Assembly (NCBI RefSeq): GCF_001598355.1
Contig: NZ_BCYU01000014.1
Span: 1 to 64,000 of the forward strand
Reading direction: 5' to 3'
Origin: Sphingomonas asaccharolytica NBRC 15499
GTDB lineage: Bacteria > Pseudomonadota > Alphaproteobacteria > Sphingomonadales > Sphingomonadaceae
Length of the DNA stretch: 64,000 nucleotides
Under the pieces are notes generated by a model that saw nothing but the letters and a program-made list of their open reading frames with translations, did not search any database and was not told the DNA's origin. Position numbers and translations under genes: made by a program. Positions within the stretch are counted from its first letter, which is position 1. Each line of letters begins with the position of its first letter. Of the stretch, positions 40,642 through 50,296 are shown piece by piece.

Positions 40642-41364
40642 ATGTCCAGCCCCGCTTATAAACGTATCCTCCTGAAACTCTCGGGCGAGGTCCTGATGGG
40701 TGAGGGGGGGCTGGCGATTGATCCCGAGGTGACGGCGCGCGTCGCCGGCGAGATCAAGGACGCCAAGGACGCGGGGCACGAATTGTGCGTCGTGGTCGGC
40801 GGCGGCAATATCTTCCGCGGATTGTCGGCGGCAGCGAAGGGCATCGAGCGGGCGACCGCCGACTATATGGGCATGCTGGCGACGGTGATGAACGCGCTCG
40901 CGGTGCAGAATGCGCTCGAACAGGTCGGCGTCGATACTCGGGTGCAATCGGCGATCCCGATGCAGTCGGTGTGCGAGCCGTTCATCCGCCGCCGCGCGAT
41001 GCGTCATCTCGAAAAAGGCCGGGTGGTGATCTTCGCCGCCGGCGTAGGCTCGCCGTTCTTCACGACCGACAGTGGTGCGGCGTTGCGGGCTGCTGAAATG
41101 AATTGCGACGCGCTGTTCAAAGGCACGTCGGTCGATGGCGTCTATAATGCCGATCCCAAGAAGGATTCGGCGGCAAAGCGTTATGAAACCGTGAGTTACG
41201 ACACGGTGCTCGCAGACAATCTCAAGGTCATGGACGCCAGCGCGATCGCCTTGTGCCGCGACAACAATATTCCGATCGTGGTGTTCAACATCCGCGAGCC
41301 GGGCAATCTTGCCTCGGTGCTGCGCGGTGAGGGCATCTCGACGGTGGTACAGAAGGAAGGATGA
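40642..41364 (+). CDS. pyrH: UMP kinase
   Basis: PyrH phosphorylates UMP to UDP and is the bacterial hexameric type. The 240-aa protein starts [16 protein letters not shown], with the GGGNIFRG nucleotide loop, the [17 protein letters not shown] region, and the [13 protein letters not shown] segment. It is followed, after three bases, by frr. Length is typical. No unusual features. Confidence 0.98.
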   Translation: MSSPAYKRILLKLSGEVLMGEGGLAIDPEVTARVAGEIKDAKDAGHELCVVVGGGNIFRGLSAAAKGIERATADYMGMLATVMNALAVQNALEQVGVDTRVQSAIPMQSVCEPFIRRRAMRHLEKGRVVIFAAGVGSPFFTTDSGAALRAAEMNCDALFKGTSVDGVYNADPKKDSAAKRYETVSYDTVLADNLKVMDASAIALCRDNNIPIVVFNIREPGNLASVLRGEGISTVVQKEG

Positions 41365-41367
41365 TAC

Positions 41368-41925
41368 ATGGCCGCCTATGACAAGGCCGATATCGAACGC
41401 CGCATGGCGGGCGCGGTCGAAGCACTGAAGCACGATCTTGGCGGTTTGCGCACCGGTCGCGCGTCGACCGCGTTGCTCGATCCGGTGACGGTCGAGGTGT
41501 ACGGCGCCAATATGCCACTCAATCAGGTCGCGACTGTTTCCGCGCCCGAGCCGCGGATGCTGTCGGTCCAGGTGTGGGACAAATCGAACATCGGTCCGGT
41601 CGAGAAGGCGATCCGCTCGGCTGGCCTCGGTCTCAACCCGATCAACGACGGCAATACGCTGCGCCTGCCGATCCCCGATCTGACTGAAGAGCGCCGCAAG
41701 GAACTCGCCAAGCTGGCCGGTCAATATGCCGAAAAGGCGCGAATCGCTGCGCGCAACGTCCGTCGCGACGGGATGGATTCGCTCAAGACCGACGAGAAGA
41801 AGGGCGTCTATTCGGAAGACGAGCGCAAGCGGCACGAGAACGATGTGCAGAAGGTGACCGACAGCACGATCGCCGACATCGACGCGGTGGCCACGGCCAA
41901 GGAAAAGGAAATCCTGAGCCAGTGA
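41368..41925 (+). CDS. frr: Ribosome recycling factor
   Basis: Frr splits the post-termination ribosome together with EF-G. The 185-aa protein has the L-shaped two-domain sequence, with LRTGRAST in domain I and the conserved [19 protein letters not shown] region, and a C-terminal helix rich in charged residues ([16 protein letters not shown]). It overlaps uppS by GTGA. Confidence 0.98.
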   Translation: MAAYDKADIERRMAGAVEALKHDLGGLRTGRASTALLDPVTVEVYGANMPLNQVATVSAPEPRMLSVQVWDKSNIGPVEKAIRSAGLGLNPINDGNTLRLPIPDLTEERRKELAKLAGQYAEKARIAARNVRRDGMDSLKTDEKKGVYSEDERKRHENDVQKVTDSTIADIDAVATAKEKEILSQ

Positions 41926-42665
41926 AGCCGGTGGCCGCCACCGACATGGCGCCTGCCGCTTCCAACGCGGTATTGCCGCGCCACGTCGCCATCATCATGG
42001 ATGGCAATGGACGCTGGGCGAAGAAGCGTCACTTGCCGCGTATCGCGGGGCATCGCCAAGGCGTCGAGGCGGTTCGCAAGGTAACCCGCGCCGCTCGCGC
42101 GATGGGGATCGAGGCGATGACGCTCTACGCGTTCTCGTCGGAGAACTGGCGGCGTCCCGAGGAGGAAGTCGGCGATCTGATGGGATTGCTGCGGCATTTC
42201 ATCCGCAGCGACCTCGACGAATTGGTCCGCGAGAATGTGCGGTTGAGGGTAATCGGCGATTATCGCCGTTTTTCCCCGGATCTGGTCGCGATGATCGACG
42301 ATGCGGCCGGACGGACCGCTGGCAACACCGGTCCCCTGCTGGCGATCGCGCTCAATTACGGATCGCAGGCTGAACTGGCCGGCGTCGCCCAGGAACTGGC
42401 GCGCCGTGTCCGCGACGGGGCCATGGCGATCGAGGATATCGATACGCAGGCGATCGAGAGTCTGCTCGACACGCACGATCTGCCACCGCTCGATTTGTTG
42501 ATCCGCACCTCCGGCGAGCAGCGGCTGTCGAACTTCCTGCTATGGCAGGCGGCCTATGCCGAATTGCTGTTCGTCGACACGCTCTGGCCCGATTTCAATG
42601 CCGACACCTTGAGCGAGGCGGTTGCCGCTTTCGGGCAGCGGCAACGTCGTTTCGGAGGCTTGTGA
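41922..42665 (+). CDS. uppS: Undecaprenyl diphosphate synthase
   Basis: UppS condenses eight isopentenyl units onto farnesyl diphosphate to make the C55 lipid carrier for cell wall glycans. The catalytic aspartate D27 lies in [14 protein letters not shown], followed by [22 protein letters not shown] and [14 protein letters not shown] complete the family motifs. The start is a GTG that overlaps the frr stop. It overlaps cdsA in the same way. Confidence 0.97.
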   Translation: MKPVAATDMAPAASNAVLPRHVAIIMDGNGRWAKKRHLPRIAGHRQGVEAVRKVTRAARAMGIEAMTLYAFSSENWRRPEEEVGDLMGLLRHFIRSDLDELVRENVRLRVIGDYRRFSPDLVAMIDDAAGRTAGNTGPLLAIALNYGSQAELAGVAQELARRVRDGAMAIEDIDTQAIESLLDTHDLPPLDLLIRTSGEQRLSNFLLWQAAYAELLFVDTLWPDFNADTLSEAVAAFGQRQRRFGGL

Positions 42666-43477
42666 GCGACCGTCCCGCGCACCCCCCGAAGCGCCCTCCC
42701 GAATTGCTGATCCGCGCTGCAGTGGGCCTCGGCCTGATGGCGCTGGCGCTCGCAGCGGTGGTGCTCGGCGGATGGATATTCTGGCTGTTGGTGGCGGCGA
42801 TGGCGATGGTGATGATCGCTGAATGGGCCGAGCTGGTCGACGCCACGGCTCGCGACAAGCGCGGCGCGATGCTGACACTGGTCGTCCCGCTGACCGTGAT
42901 GTCGCCCGCCGCCTGGGGGCCGGGCTGGTTCGCTTTGGGAATTGTCGGGGCGGCGGCGGTGTTCGTCGCCGCGGTTTTCAAGCCGCGCGCGCTGGGGCTG
43001 GGCATGGTCTATGTCGGCGTGCCGGTCCTGGCCTTGCTGGTCATTCGCGAAAACCGCGAGTTCGGGCTGATCTACACGTTGTGGACGCTGGCGTTGGTCT
43101 GGATGTGCGACATCGGGGCCTATTTCTCCGGCAAATATATCGGCGGCCCGAAACTCGCGCCGACGATCAGCCCCAACAAGACGTGGGCTGGGCTGATCGG
43201 CGGGATCGCACTGGCGACGGCGTTCGGCTGGTTCCTCCATTGGCAATATGGCCTGGCGGTGCGGCTGGCGCTGGCGACTCCGTTTCTGGCGTTTCTCGCT
43301 CAAGGCGGCGACCTGTTCGAGAGTTGGCTCAAGCGCCGCGCCGGGAGAAAGGACAGCGGGGCGTTGTTCCCAGGACATGGCGGCGTGCTCGACCGGCTCG
43401 ACGGGCTGGTACCGGTGGCGCCGGTTGCCGCCTTCCTGGTCGTCATCGTTCCTCTGCTGTACGTGTGGCGCCCATGA
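42662..43477 (+). CDS. cdsA: Phosphatidate cytidylyltransferase
   Basis: CdsA makes CDP-diacylglycerol, the precursor of PssA in this window. The 271-aa protein has seven to eight membrane helices and the full family signature near the C-terminus: SWLKRRAGRKDSGALFPGHG then GVLDRLDG. The GTG start overlaps uppS by four bases, and dxr starts within four bases of its end. An upstream in-frame open reading stretch is not the real start. Confidence 0.96.
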   Translation: MSDRPAHPPKRPPELLIRAAVGLGLMALALAAVVLGGWIFWLLVAAMAMVMIAEWAELVDATARDKRGAMLTLVVPLTVMSPAAWGPGWFALGIVGAAAVFVAAVFKPRALGLGMVYVGVPVLALLVIRENREFGLIYTLWTLALVWMCDIGAYFSGKYIGGPKLAPTISPNKTWAGLIGGIALATAFGWFLHWQYGLAVRLALATPFLAFLAQGGDLFESWLKRRAGRKDSGALFPGHGGVLDRLDGLVPVAPVAAFLVVIVPLLYVWRP

Positions 43478-44631
43478 AGACCGTCACCATTCTAGGTGCG
43501 ACCGGATCGGTCGGCACATCCACGCTCGACCTGATCGAGCGGGAGCCGGATCGTTTCAGCGTACGGGCGCTGACCGCCAATTGCGACGTCGAGCGCCTTG
43601 CGGCCGCTGCGCGGCGAACGCGCGCCGAATTGGCAGTGGTCGCAGACGAGAGCTGCCTGCCGGCGTTGCGCGAGGCGTTGCGCGGCACCGACACCGATGC
43701 CGCTGGCGGCGCGCAAGCCGTGTGCGATGCGGCGCGGTCGGGGGCTGACCTCACCGTCGGGGCGATCGTCGGGTGCGCCGGGCTGCGTCCGGTGATGGCG
43801 GCGGTTGAGCGAGGCGGCACCGTGGTGCTCGCCAACAAGGAACCGCTGGTTTCGGCAGGAGAATTGGTGGTCAACGCCGCGCGGCGTTTCGGCGCGACGC
43901 TGCTGCCCGCTGATTCCGAGCACAATGCGATCTTTCAATGTTTCGATCCGGCCCAGGTGAAACACGTTCGCCGCATCATCCTGACCGCGAGCGGAGGACC
44001 GTTTCGCGACTGGAGCCTGGAACGCATGCGCGACGTCACACCACAGCAGGCGGTGGCGCATCCCAATTGGACGATGGGCGCCAAGATCTCGGTCGATTCG
44101 GCGACGATGATGAACAAGGGTCTCGAACTGATCGAGGCGGCGCGGCTGTTCCCGGTCGATCCGGACCGCATCGAAATCATCGTGCATCGCCAGTCGCTGG
44201 TCCATTCGCTGGTCGAATATGCCGACGGATCGGTCTTGGCGCAGCTGGGACCGGCCGATATGCGCACGCCGATCGCTTATTGCCTCGCCTGGCCCGAACG
44301 GATGGCGACGCCGATGGCGCCGCTCGATCTGGTCGCGGTCGGCAGGCTCGATTTCGAAGCGCCCGACGATCAGCGTTTTCCCGCGCTGGCCCTGGCGCGG
44401 CGCGCGTTGACCGCAGGCGGTGCACGCCCGGCGATCCTCAACGCCGCCAATGAGGTGGCAGTGGCGGCTTTTCTGGCCGGGAAAATAGGGTTCCTCGAAA
44501 TTGCCGCAATCGTCGCCGATACGCTTGACCGCTACGACCCGCCTGCGCCCGAGACACTGGACGACGTACTGGCTATAGACGATGAAGCGCGTACCATCGC
44601 GGGCGAGCGTGTAGAGGATTGCGTGACCTGA
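43474..44631 (+). CDS. dxr: 1-deoxy-D-xylulose-5-phosphate reductoisomerase
   Basis: Dxr makes methylerythritol 4-phosphate, the committed step of the MEP isoprenoid pathway that supplies UppS. The protein starts TVTILGATGSVGTSTLDLI (NADPH site), and has the NKEPLVSAGELV and LPADSEHNAIFQ metal/substrate loops and TASGGPFRDW. The ATG at 43474 is the family start; a much longer open frame upstream belongs to cdsA. Length is 385 aa. Confidence 0.97.
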   Translation: MKTVTILGATGSVGTSTLDLIEREPDRFSVRALTANCDVERLAAAARRTRAELAVVADESCLPALREALRGTDTDAAGGAQAVCDAARSGADLTVGAIVGCAGLRPVMAAVERGGTVVLANKEPLVSAGELVVNAARRFGATLLPADSEHNAIFQCFDPAQVKHVRRIILTASGGPFRDWSLERMRDVTPQQAVAHPNWTMGAKISVDSATMMNKGLELIEAARLFPVDPDRIEIIVHRQSLVHSLVEYADGSVLAQLGPADMRTPIAYCLAWPERMATPMAPLDLVAVGRLDFEAPDDQRFPALALARRALTAGGARPAILNAANEVAVAAFLAGKIGFLEIAAIVADTLDRYDPPAPETLDDVLAIDDEARTIAGERVEDCVT

Positions 44632-45761
44632 TGCAGAGCCCCGGCCCGTTCTTCTATCTGATCGCCTTCCCGTTGATGCTGGGGCCTTTGGTCTTCATTC
44701 ACGAGCTTGGCCATTACCTCGCGGCGCGTTGGTGCGGGATCAAGTCAGAGGTGTTCTCGATTGGTTTCGGCAGTGAGGTCTGGGGCCGCACCGACCGGCA
44801 TGGCACGCGATGGAAGCTGAGCTGGATTCCGCTTGGCGGCTATGTTCGCTTCGCGGGTGATATGAATCCGGCGAGTCAGCCCGACCCGACTTGGCTCGCC
44901 TTGCCGGCCGACGAACGTCAGCGAACCTTCCAGGCCAAGCCATTATGGCAGCGGGCAATCGTCGTCCTCGCCGGTCCGGCTGCCAATTTTCTGCTCGCCT
45001 TCCTGATCCTGCTCGGATTCACGCTGGCCTACGGCACCGATCGCACGCCGTCGACGGTGGGCGGAATCGAGCCGAAGACCGCGGCTTCGGCGGCGGGTTT
45101 GCAGACCGGCGATCGTATCACCGCGATCAGCGGGCGCCCGATGGCGACGTTCGAGGATCTGGTGATGTACGTCCAGCTCCGCGCTGGCGAACGCGCCCAT
45201 ATCGAGTTCGAACGTGGCGGTGTAGCCATGGCGCGCGACGTCGTTATCGGTATCGACCATCGCAAGGACAAGTTCGGCAATCAGGCCGATGTCGGTCTGC
45301 TCGGTATTAGGCCGCCCAAACCCGTATTCGAGCGGGTTGGCGTGTTGGAAGCACCGGGTATCGCGTTAGAGCAGGTCAGCGCCATCGTCCGCCAGACGGG
45401 TGACGGGCTAGGCCAGCTGATTACCGGACGTCGTCCCATCAAAGACATGTCTGGCGTGGTCGGCATGGCGAAAATCTCGGGAGAGCAGCTGTCGTTGGGC
45501 TGGGATTATTTCGTTTGGCTGGTCGCGCTTATCTCCATTAATTTGGGGTTCATCAACCTCTTGCCAGTTCCCATGCTCGACGGAGGGCATTTGCTGTTCT
45601 ACGCGATCGAGGCTGTGCGGCGGCGTCCGGTGACGCCGGCGATCCAGGAATGGGCTTTTCGCGGCGGGCTGGCGGCGATCCTGTGCTTGTTTCTGGTCGT
45701 GACGTTCAACGATCTGGGCAAGGTGGGCTTGTGGCAGCATCTCGCCGGGTTGATCGGCTGA
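44631..45761 (+). CDS. rseP: Site-2 protease RseP (M50 family)
   Basis: RseP cleaves anti-sigma factors and signal-peptide remnants within the inner membrane. Zinc ligands lie in HELGH (24-28) in the first membrane helix and the third ligand in PVPMLDGGH near the C-terminus. One PDZ domain lies between them (about 120-200). The ATG at 44631 overlaps the dxr stop as TGATG. Length is 376 aa. It is followed by bamA, as in most proteobacteria. Confidence 0.96.
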   Translation: MQSPGPFFYLIAFPLMLGPLVFIHELGHYLAARWCGIKSEVFSIGFGSEVWGRTDRHGTRWKLSWIPLGGYVRFAGDMNPASQPDPTWLALPADERQRTFQAKPLWQRAIVVLAGPAANFLLAFLILLGFTLAYGTDRTPSTVGGIEPKTAASAAGLQTGDRITAISGRPMATFEDLVMYVQLRAGERAHIEFERGGVAMARDVVIGIDHRKDKFGNQADVGLLGIRPPKPVFERVGVLEAPGIALEQVSAIVRQTGDGLGQLITGRRPIKDMSGVVGMAKISGEQLSLGWDYFVWLVALISINLGFINLLPVPMLDGGHLLFYAIEAVRRRPVTPAIQEWAFRGGLAAILCLFLVVTFNDLGKVGLWQHLAGLIG

Positions 45762-45826
45762 AGCGGTTAGGGCAGGGCGGGCGCGCCCGTAAATCACGCG
45801 ACGGCAATGTCTCCGGCTGGGGTGGA

Positions 45827-48652
45827 ATGGTGAAAGTTATCAATACGTCGAAGTTCGGAACGCGCGCCGTGACGGTGTTGCTCGCGGGAACGATGCTCTC
45901 GGGGGTTCCGGTGGCAGCTGCCGCCCAAACCGCCGCTGCGCCCGCCGCTCCCACACCCGCCGCTGCGGCACCGCAGACTGCGCCTGCCACGCCGCAGACC
46001 GCGTCCGCCGCTCCGACCTCGCCGGCGGTGGCGCCGCAGCGCGTCATCCGCTCGCTCCGTGTCGAAGGCTCGCAGCGGATCGAGCCCGAGACGGTCATGT
46101 CCTACACCAAACTGCGTGTCGGCCAGGCCTATACCAATGAGACGCTCGATCAGGCGCTGCGTGACTTGCTCGCCAGTGACCTCTTCGCTGACGTATCGAT
46201 AGCCGGCGTCGAAACCGGCGAGATCGCGATCCGCGTACGCGAGAATCCGATCATCAACCGCGTGATCCTGGAGGGTAACAAGACCCTCAAGTCCGACAAG
46301 ATCACCAAGGAAATCAAGCTCGCGCCGCGCCAGATCTTCACCCGCACCGCGGTGCGCCAGGACGTCGCGCGGATCGTCGAGCTCTATCGTCGTCAGGGCC
46401 GCTTCGCCGCGCGGATCGAGCCCAAGATGGTCAGCCTGGACCAGAACCGCGTCGACGTCGTGTTCGAGATCGACGAAGGACCCAAGAGCAAGGTCCGCGC
46501 GATCAACATCATCGGCAACAACGTCTTTTCCGATGGCAAGCTGCGCGAGCAGATGGTCACCAAGCAGGCGCGCCTGACCCGGTTCATGTCGTCCAACACG
46601 TCCTACGACCAGGATCGTCTGGCCTATGACCAGCAGAAGCTGCGCCAATTCTATCTGACCCAGGGCTATGCCGATTTCCGCGTGACCTCGGCGGTCGCCG
46701 AGCTGACCCCGGACAAGAAGAATTTTATCATCACTTATGTGGTGGAAGAAGGGCCGCGCTATAAGTTCGGGAACGTCACCGTCGATAGCGATATCCGCGA
46801 TTTCGACAACAACAAGCTGGCGGCGGGCCTCGGGATCAACAAGGGCGATTGGTACAATGCCAAGCGCGTCGAGGATTCGGTCGATCGCCTGAACGAGACC
46901 GCCGGCCTGTTCGGCTATGCGTTCACCGACGTGAACCCGGAGTTCAACCGCGACCCCGACAAGCTGACTATGTCGATCAACTTCCACATCGCGGAAGCCA
47001 AAAGGTCCTACATCGAAAAGATCGACATCACCGGCAACCGCAACACCCAGGACAAGGTCGTTCGCCGCGAGATCCGCCTGGCGGAAGGCGATGCGTTCAA
47101 CAGCTTCCAGGTCAAGCGCTCGCAGGATCGCATCAACAGCCTGGGATTCTTCCAGGACAAGTTCGAGATCAAGCAGGAACAGGGCTCCGCGCCCGACCGC
47201 GTCGTGCTCAACGCGAATGTCGAGGAAAAGGCGACCGGAGAATTGTCGCTGTCGGCGGGCTATTCGAGCCTCGAACGGTTCATCATCCAGGCCGGCATCA
47301 CGCAGCGCAATTTCCGCGGCAAGGGCCAGGAGCTGCGCGCCAATGTCGACTATTCGGTTTATTCGAAGTCGGTGTCGCTCGGCTTCACCGAGCCGTATCT
47401 TTTCAACAAGAACGTCGCCGTCGGCGTCGACATCTTCCGCCGCGACTATAACTCGTTCAACTATCTCGGCGACCAGCGCCAAACGACTTATTCGCAGGTC
47501 TCGACCGGCTTTCAGGTCCGCACCGGCGTGCCGATCACCGAATATTGGTCGCTGTCGGCGCGCTACGGCCTGACCTATGACGAGGTCGGACTCGACAGGG
47601 GCACCTATTACACCGACAAGAACTTCGACGGCATCCGCGGGAATAGCAGCAACGATACTTGCGATCCGTTGCAGGCAGGACGCTATTTGTGCGATGCGAT
47701 CGGCAATCGCCTATCGTCCGTCCTCGGCTATTCCTTGGTATATGACAGCCTCAACAGCCGTCTGAGGCCGACCGCGGGCAAGCGCCTGGTGCTGAGCCAG
47801 GATTTCGCCGGGCTGGGCGGCGACGTGCGGTATGTCCGCTCACGCATCGAAGCGTCGAAATACGTAAACCTTGGCCATAACTGGATTTTCTCGATCAGTG
47901 GCGAGGCCGGCTACATCGCCAGCCTGGAAAAGAGCCGCGGCGGCGGCATCGACAAGGTTCGCATCACCGATCGGTTCTATCTCGGCGAGCCGCAGATCCG
48001 TGGCTTCGACATTCGCGGCGTCGGCCCGCGTGTCCGGCGTACCAATTACATCAACACGACTGACGCGAACGGCGTCGTCACCGCGCAGACGCTCGATCCC
48101 GACAAGAAGAATTATATCGACGACGCCTTGGGCGGTCGGGCCTATTATCTCGTGAGGTTCGAGCTTCAGCCTCCGCTTTCGGGCGGCATTCGCGAGCTGG
48201 GGCTTCGTCCGTCGATCTTCCTCGACGTGGGTGCCGTTTGGGGCGTCACCAAACCGACTCTGACGACTTTCCCGTCGCACATCGACCCGGTTACCAAGAA
48301 GACGATCTACGACCCGATCGTAACGCCGATCAAAGACAGTTCCGGCCGGCAACTTTATTATTATGTTGACCCCACCACCAGTGTGCAAACCCAGACACTC
48401 TGCGCGACTGGCATTCCTGACGCGAGCGGCAATTGCGTCGGCAGCGCGGCCAACAATGCGCTGACCAGTTCTACTCCGGCGTTCGATGAGCAGTTCCTCG
48501 GCGACACGCCGCGGCCGCGCGTGTCGATCGGCTTCGGGGTCAACTGGAATTCGCCGTTCGGGCCGCTTCGCATCGACATCGCCAAGGCGCTTTTGCATTC
48601 CAAGGGCGACGATACCAAACTCATCACATTCAACGTAGGGACTCAATTCTGA
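45827..48652 (+). CDS. bamA: Outer membrane protein assembly factor BamA
   Basis: BamA is the central pore of the outer-membrane protein insertase. A signal peptide (about 1-31, ending AAAAQ) is followed by an unusually long alanine/proline/glutamine-rich linker of about 40 residues. POTRA domains (beginning VIRSLRVEGSQRIEPETV) and a 16-strand barrel with GEPQIRGFDIRGVGPR then follow. The last residue is F, as expected for the beta-signal (ITFNVGTQF). The protein is 941 aa. The start at 45827 or the GTG just after it cannot be separated. Confidence 0.96.
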   Translation: MVKVINTSKFGTRAVTVLLAGTMLSGVPVAAAAQTAAAPAAPTPAAAAPQTAPATPQTASAAPTSPAVAPQRVIRSLRVEGSQRIEPETVMSYTKLRVGQAYTNETLDQALRDLLASDLFADVSIAGVETGEIAIRVRENPIINRVILEGNKTLKSDKITKEIKLAPRQIFTRTAVRQDVARIVELYRRQGRFAARIEPKMVSLDQNRVDVVFEIDEGPKSKVRAINIIGNNVFSDGKLREQMVTKQARLTRFMSSNTSYDQDRLAYDQQKLRQFYLTQGYADFRVTSAVAELTPDKKNFIITYVVEEGPRYKFGNVTVDSDIRDFDNNKLAAGLGINKGDWYNAKRVEDSVDRLNETAGLFGYAFTDVNPEFNRDPDKLTMSINFHIAEAKRSYIEKIDITGNRNTQDKVVRREIRLAEGDAFNSFQVKRSQDRINSLGFFQDKFEIKQEQGSAPDRVVLNANVEEKATGELSLSAGYSSLERFIIQAGITQRNFRGKGQELRANVDYSVYSKSVSLGFTEPYLFNKNVAVGVDIFRRDYNSFNYLGDQRQTTYSQVSTGFQVRTGVPITEYWSLSARYGLTYDEVGLDRGTYYTDKNFDGIRGNSSNDTCDPLQAGRYLCDAIGNRLSSVLGYSLVYDSLNSRLRPTAGKRLVLSQDFAGLGGDVRYVRSRIEASKYVNLGHNWIFSISGEAGYIASLEKSRGGGIDKVRITDRFYLGEPQIRGFDIRGVGPRVRRTNYINTTDANGVVTAQTLDPDKKNYIDDALGGRAYYLVRFELQPPLSGGIRELGLRPSIFLDVGAVWGVTKPTLTTFPSHIDPVTKKTIYDPIVTPIKDSSGRQLYYYVDPTTSVQTQTLCATGIPDASGNCVGSAANNALTSSTPAFDEQFLGDTPRPRVSIGFGVNWNSPFGPLRIDIAKALLHSKGDDTKLITFNVGTQF

Positions 48653-49332
48653 TGAATAGCATGACCAAATATCTCGGCATCGGCGCGGTCGCGCTGACGA
48701 CCGGCCTGGCGCTGGCGCCCGCCGCCTCGGCGCAGTCCGTCGCCGTCGCCGACCCGCAGACGGCGATCCTGAAGACGGCCGCGTTCACCACGGCGATCGG
48801 CCAGATCAAGACCACCTACAAGACCGGTCTCGATCAGGCGGAGGCGATCCGCAAGGAGCTCGCGCCGCTGGAGCAAGCGTTCGACGCCAACAAGGATGGA
48901 CAGCTCGACGATTCCGAGCTCGCCAAGCTGCGCGCCTCGCCCAATTTCGCTTCGATCCAGCAGAAGGAGCAGCAGGCATCGACGGCGGAAATGCCGGCCC
49001 TGCGTGCTCGCGCTTATGCGATCGAGCAGATCTCGGCCAAGTTCCAGCAGGCCTATGCCACGGTCAAGACCACCAAGCGCGTCAGCCTGGTGATCCGCCC
49101 GGAAGCAGCGCTCGACTTCGACGCCAATGCCGACATCACCGACGACATCACCGCCGAGCTCAATAAGCTGGTGACGACCGTCAGCATCACCCCGCCGGCC
49201 AATTGGCAGCCGGGTGGCAACCCCGCCGGTGCCCCGGCGGCACCGCGCGGCAATCCGCCGGCGGGCGTTCCCGGTAGCGCACTAACGCCGGCACCGGCAC
49301 CGTCGACCGGCAAGAAGCCGTCCGGACGGTGA
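48652..49332 (+). CDS. OmpH/Skp family periplasmic chaperone with EF-hand-like loop
   Basis: A signal peptide ([22 protein letters not shown]) is followed by a coiled-coil-rich chaperone of the Skp/OmpH type. Its middle contains [12 protein letters not shown], a canonical 12-residue EF-hand loop, inside a sequence that is otherwise Skp-like. The C-terminus keeps the [12 protein letters not shown] segment usual in Skp, then adds a proline/glycine/alanine-rich tail of about 45 residues. It overlaps bamA by TGATG and fabZ by GTGA. Calcium binding is a prediction only. Confidence 0.88.
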   Translation: MNSMTKYLGIGAVALTTGLALAPAASAQSVAVADPQTAILKTAAFTTAIGQIKTTYKTGLDQAEAIRKELAPLEQAFDANKDGQLDDSELAKLRASPNFASIQQKEQQASTAEMPALRARAYAIEQISAKFQQAYATVKTTKRVSLVIRPEAALDFDANADITDDITAELNKLVTTVSITPPANWQPGGNPAGAPAAPRGNPPAGVPGSALTPAPAPSTGKKPSGR

Positions 49333-49811
49333 GCGAAGAGGCGACGGCAGCCGCTTCCATCGGTCCGCTCGATATCGGGCGGGTGATGGCGGCGCTGCCG
49401 CACCGCTACCCAATGCTGCTGGTCGACCGTGTCGAGGAATTGATCCTCGACCGGTCGATCGTCGCGATCAAGGCGGTGACGATCAACGAAGGCTTCTTCC
49501 AGGGTCATTTCCCTGGCCGCCCGATCATGCCGGGCGTGCTGATCGTCGAGGCGCTGGCGCAAGCCGCCGGCGTGCTGGCGGTCGAGAGCTTGGGCCTCGC
49601 GGGGTCGGGCAAGCTGGTCTATTTCATGGCGATCGACGAAGCCAAGTTCCGCAAGCCGGTCGAACCCGGCGTGCTGCTCCGGCTCGAAGTCGATTTCGTC
49701 CAGAAGCGCTCATCGGTGTGCAAATTCGCCGGCCGCGCGCTGATCGACGGGCAATTGGCCGCGCAGGCGAACTTTACGGCCATGATCGCCGATCCGCCAG
49801 CGGCAGCCTGA
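49329..49811 (+). CDS. fabZ: (3R)-hydroxyacyl-ACP dehydratase
   Basis: FabZ dehydrates beta-hydroxyacyl-ACP in fatty acid elongation. The 160-aa protein has [13 protein letters not shown] and the active-site [13 protein letters not shown] with His60, with Glu74 in the next helix. The GTG start overlaps the skp stop. In most Gram-negatives lpxD lies between skp and fabZ, and lpxA and lpxB follow; here all three are absent from this position. Confidence 0.97.
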   Translation: MSEEATAAASIGPLDIGRVMAALPHRYPMLLVDRVEELILDRSIVAIKAVTINEGFFQGHFPGRPIMPGVLIVEALAQAAGVLAVESLGLAGSGKLVYFMAIDEAKFRKPVEPGVLLRLEVDFVQKRSSVCKFAGRALIDGQLAAQANFTAMIADPPAAA

Positions 49812-49942
49812 CGCGTCGGTGCCGGCGCCCCGGCGCCGTTCAGGACATTTTCCGAGATAGTTGCGTCGCGCGGCACCCTCTGCTAGGCGCCGCGGCTTCG
49901 CTGCCGGTCGGAAACCGGTGGCTTTCAAAAGGATTTCGCGAC

Positions 49943-50173
49943 GTGAAGAAAGACGCTCATCCCGATTACCACATGATCAAGGTCCAGATGACCGACGGCA
50001 CCGTGTACGAAACGCGTTCCACCTGGGGCAAGGAAGGCGACACGATGACGCTCGAAATCGATCCCTTGTCGCACCCGGCCTGGACCGGTGGCCGCGGCCA
50101 GATGCTCGATGCGGGCGGTCAGGTGGCGCGCTTCAACAAGCGTTTCGGCGGGCTGTCGCTCACCAAGAAGTAA
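49943..50173 (+). CDS. rpmE: 50S ribosomal protein L31
   Basis: The GTG at 49943 has AAAAGGA upstream and gives a 76-aa L31 protein ([16 protein letters not shown], then [19 protein letters not shown]). It has no cysteine, so it is the zinc-independent form. The C-terminus is [13 protein letters not shown]. The hairpin at 50207-50233 follows. Confidence 0.93.
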   Translation: MKKDAHPDYHMIKVQMTDGTVYETRSTWGKEGDTMTLEIDPLSHPAWTGGRGQMLDAGGQVARFNKRFGGLSLTKK

Positions 50174-50206
50174 GCCGCACCGCTTCGGCGACTGCGCGAC
50201 GTTTGC

Positions 50207-50233
50207 CGCCGCGTTCCCCATGGGAGCGCGGCG
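50207..50233 (+). terminator. Hairpin after rpmE
   Basis: CGCCGCG (50207-50213) pairs with CGCGGCG (50227-50233), with an inner CCC/GGG pairing. No T-run follows, so it is a weak terminator candidate. Confidence 0.5.
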
Positions 50234-50256
50234 TTGGCGTGTCGGAGATGCTGTCC

Positions 50257-50271
50257 TTAACGCTGTCTTAG
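50257..50271 (+). promoter_or_regulatory. CtrA-like half-site pair before the PilZ gene
   Basis: TTAA-CGCTGTC-TTAG matches the CtrA consensus TTAA-N7-TTAA at seven of eight positions and lies 26 bases before the PilZ gene ATG. Chance matches are possible in this composition. Confidence 0.35.
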
Positions 50272-50296
50272 GCATCGCGTGCCTAGGCTTTGCGCC

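Noticed and set aside
42823-43473. In-frame open stretch upstream of dxr
   Set aside because: It overlaps cdsA in another frame; the dxr family start at 43474 is clear.
45794-47482. 562-codon frame antisense to bamA
   Set aside because: Shadow frame; rich in R, D, V and L with no recognisable domain.
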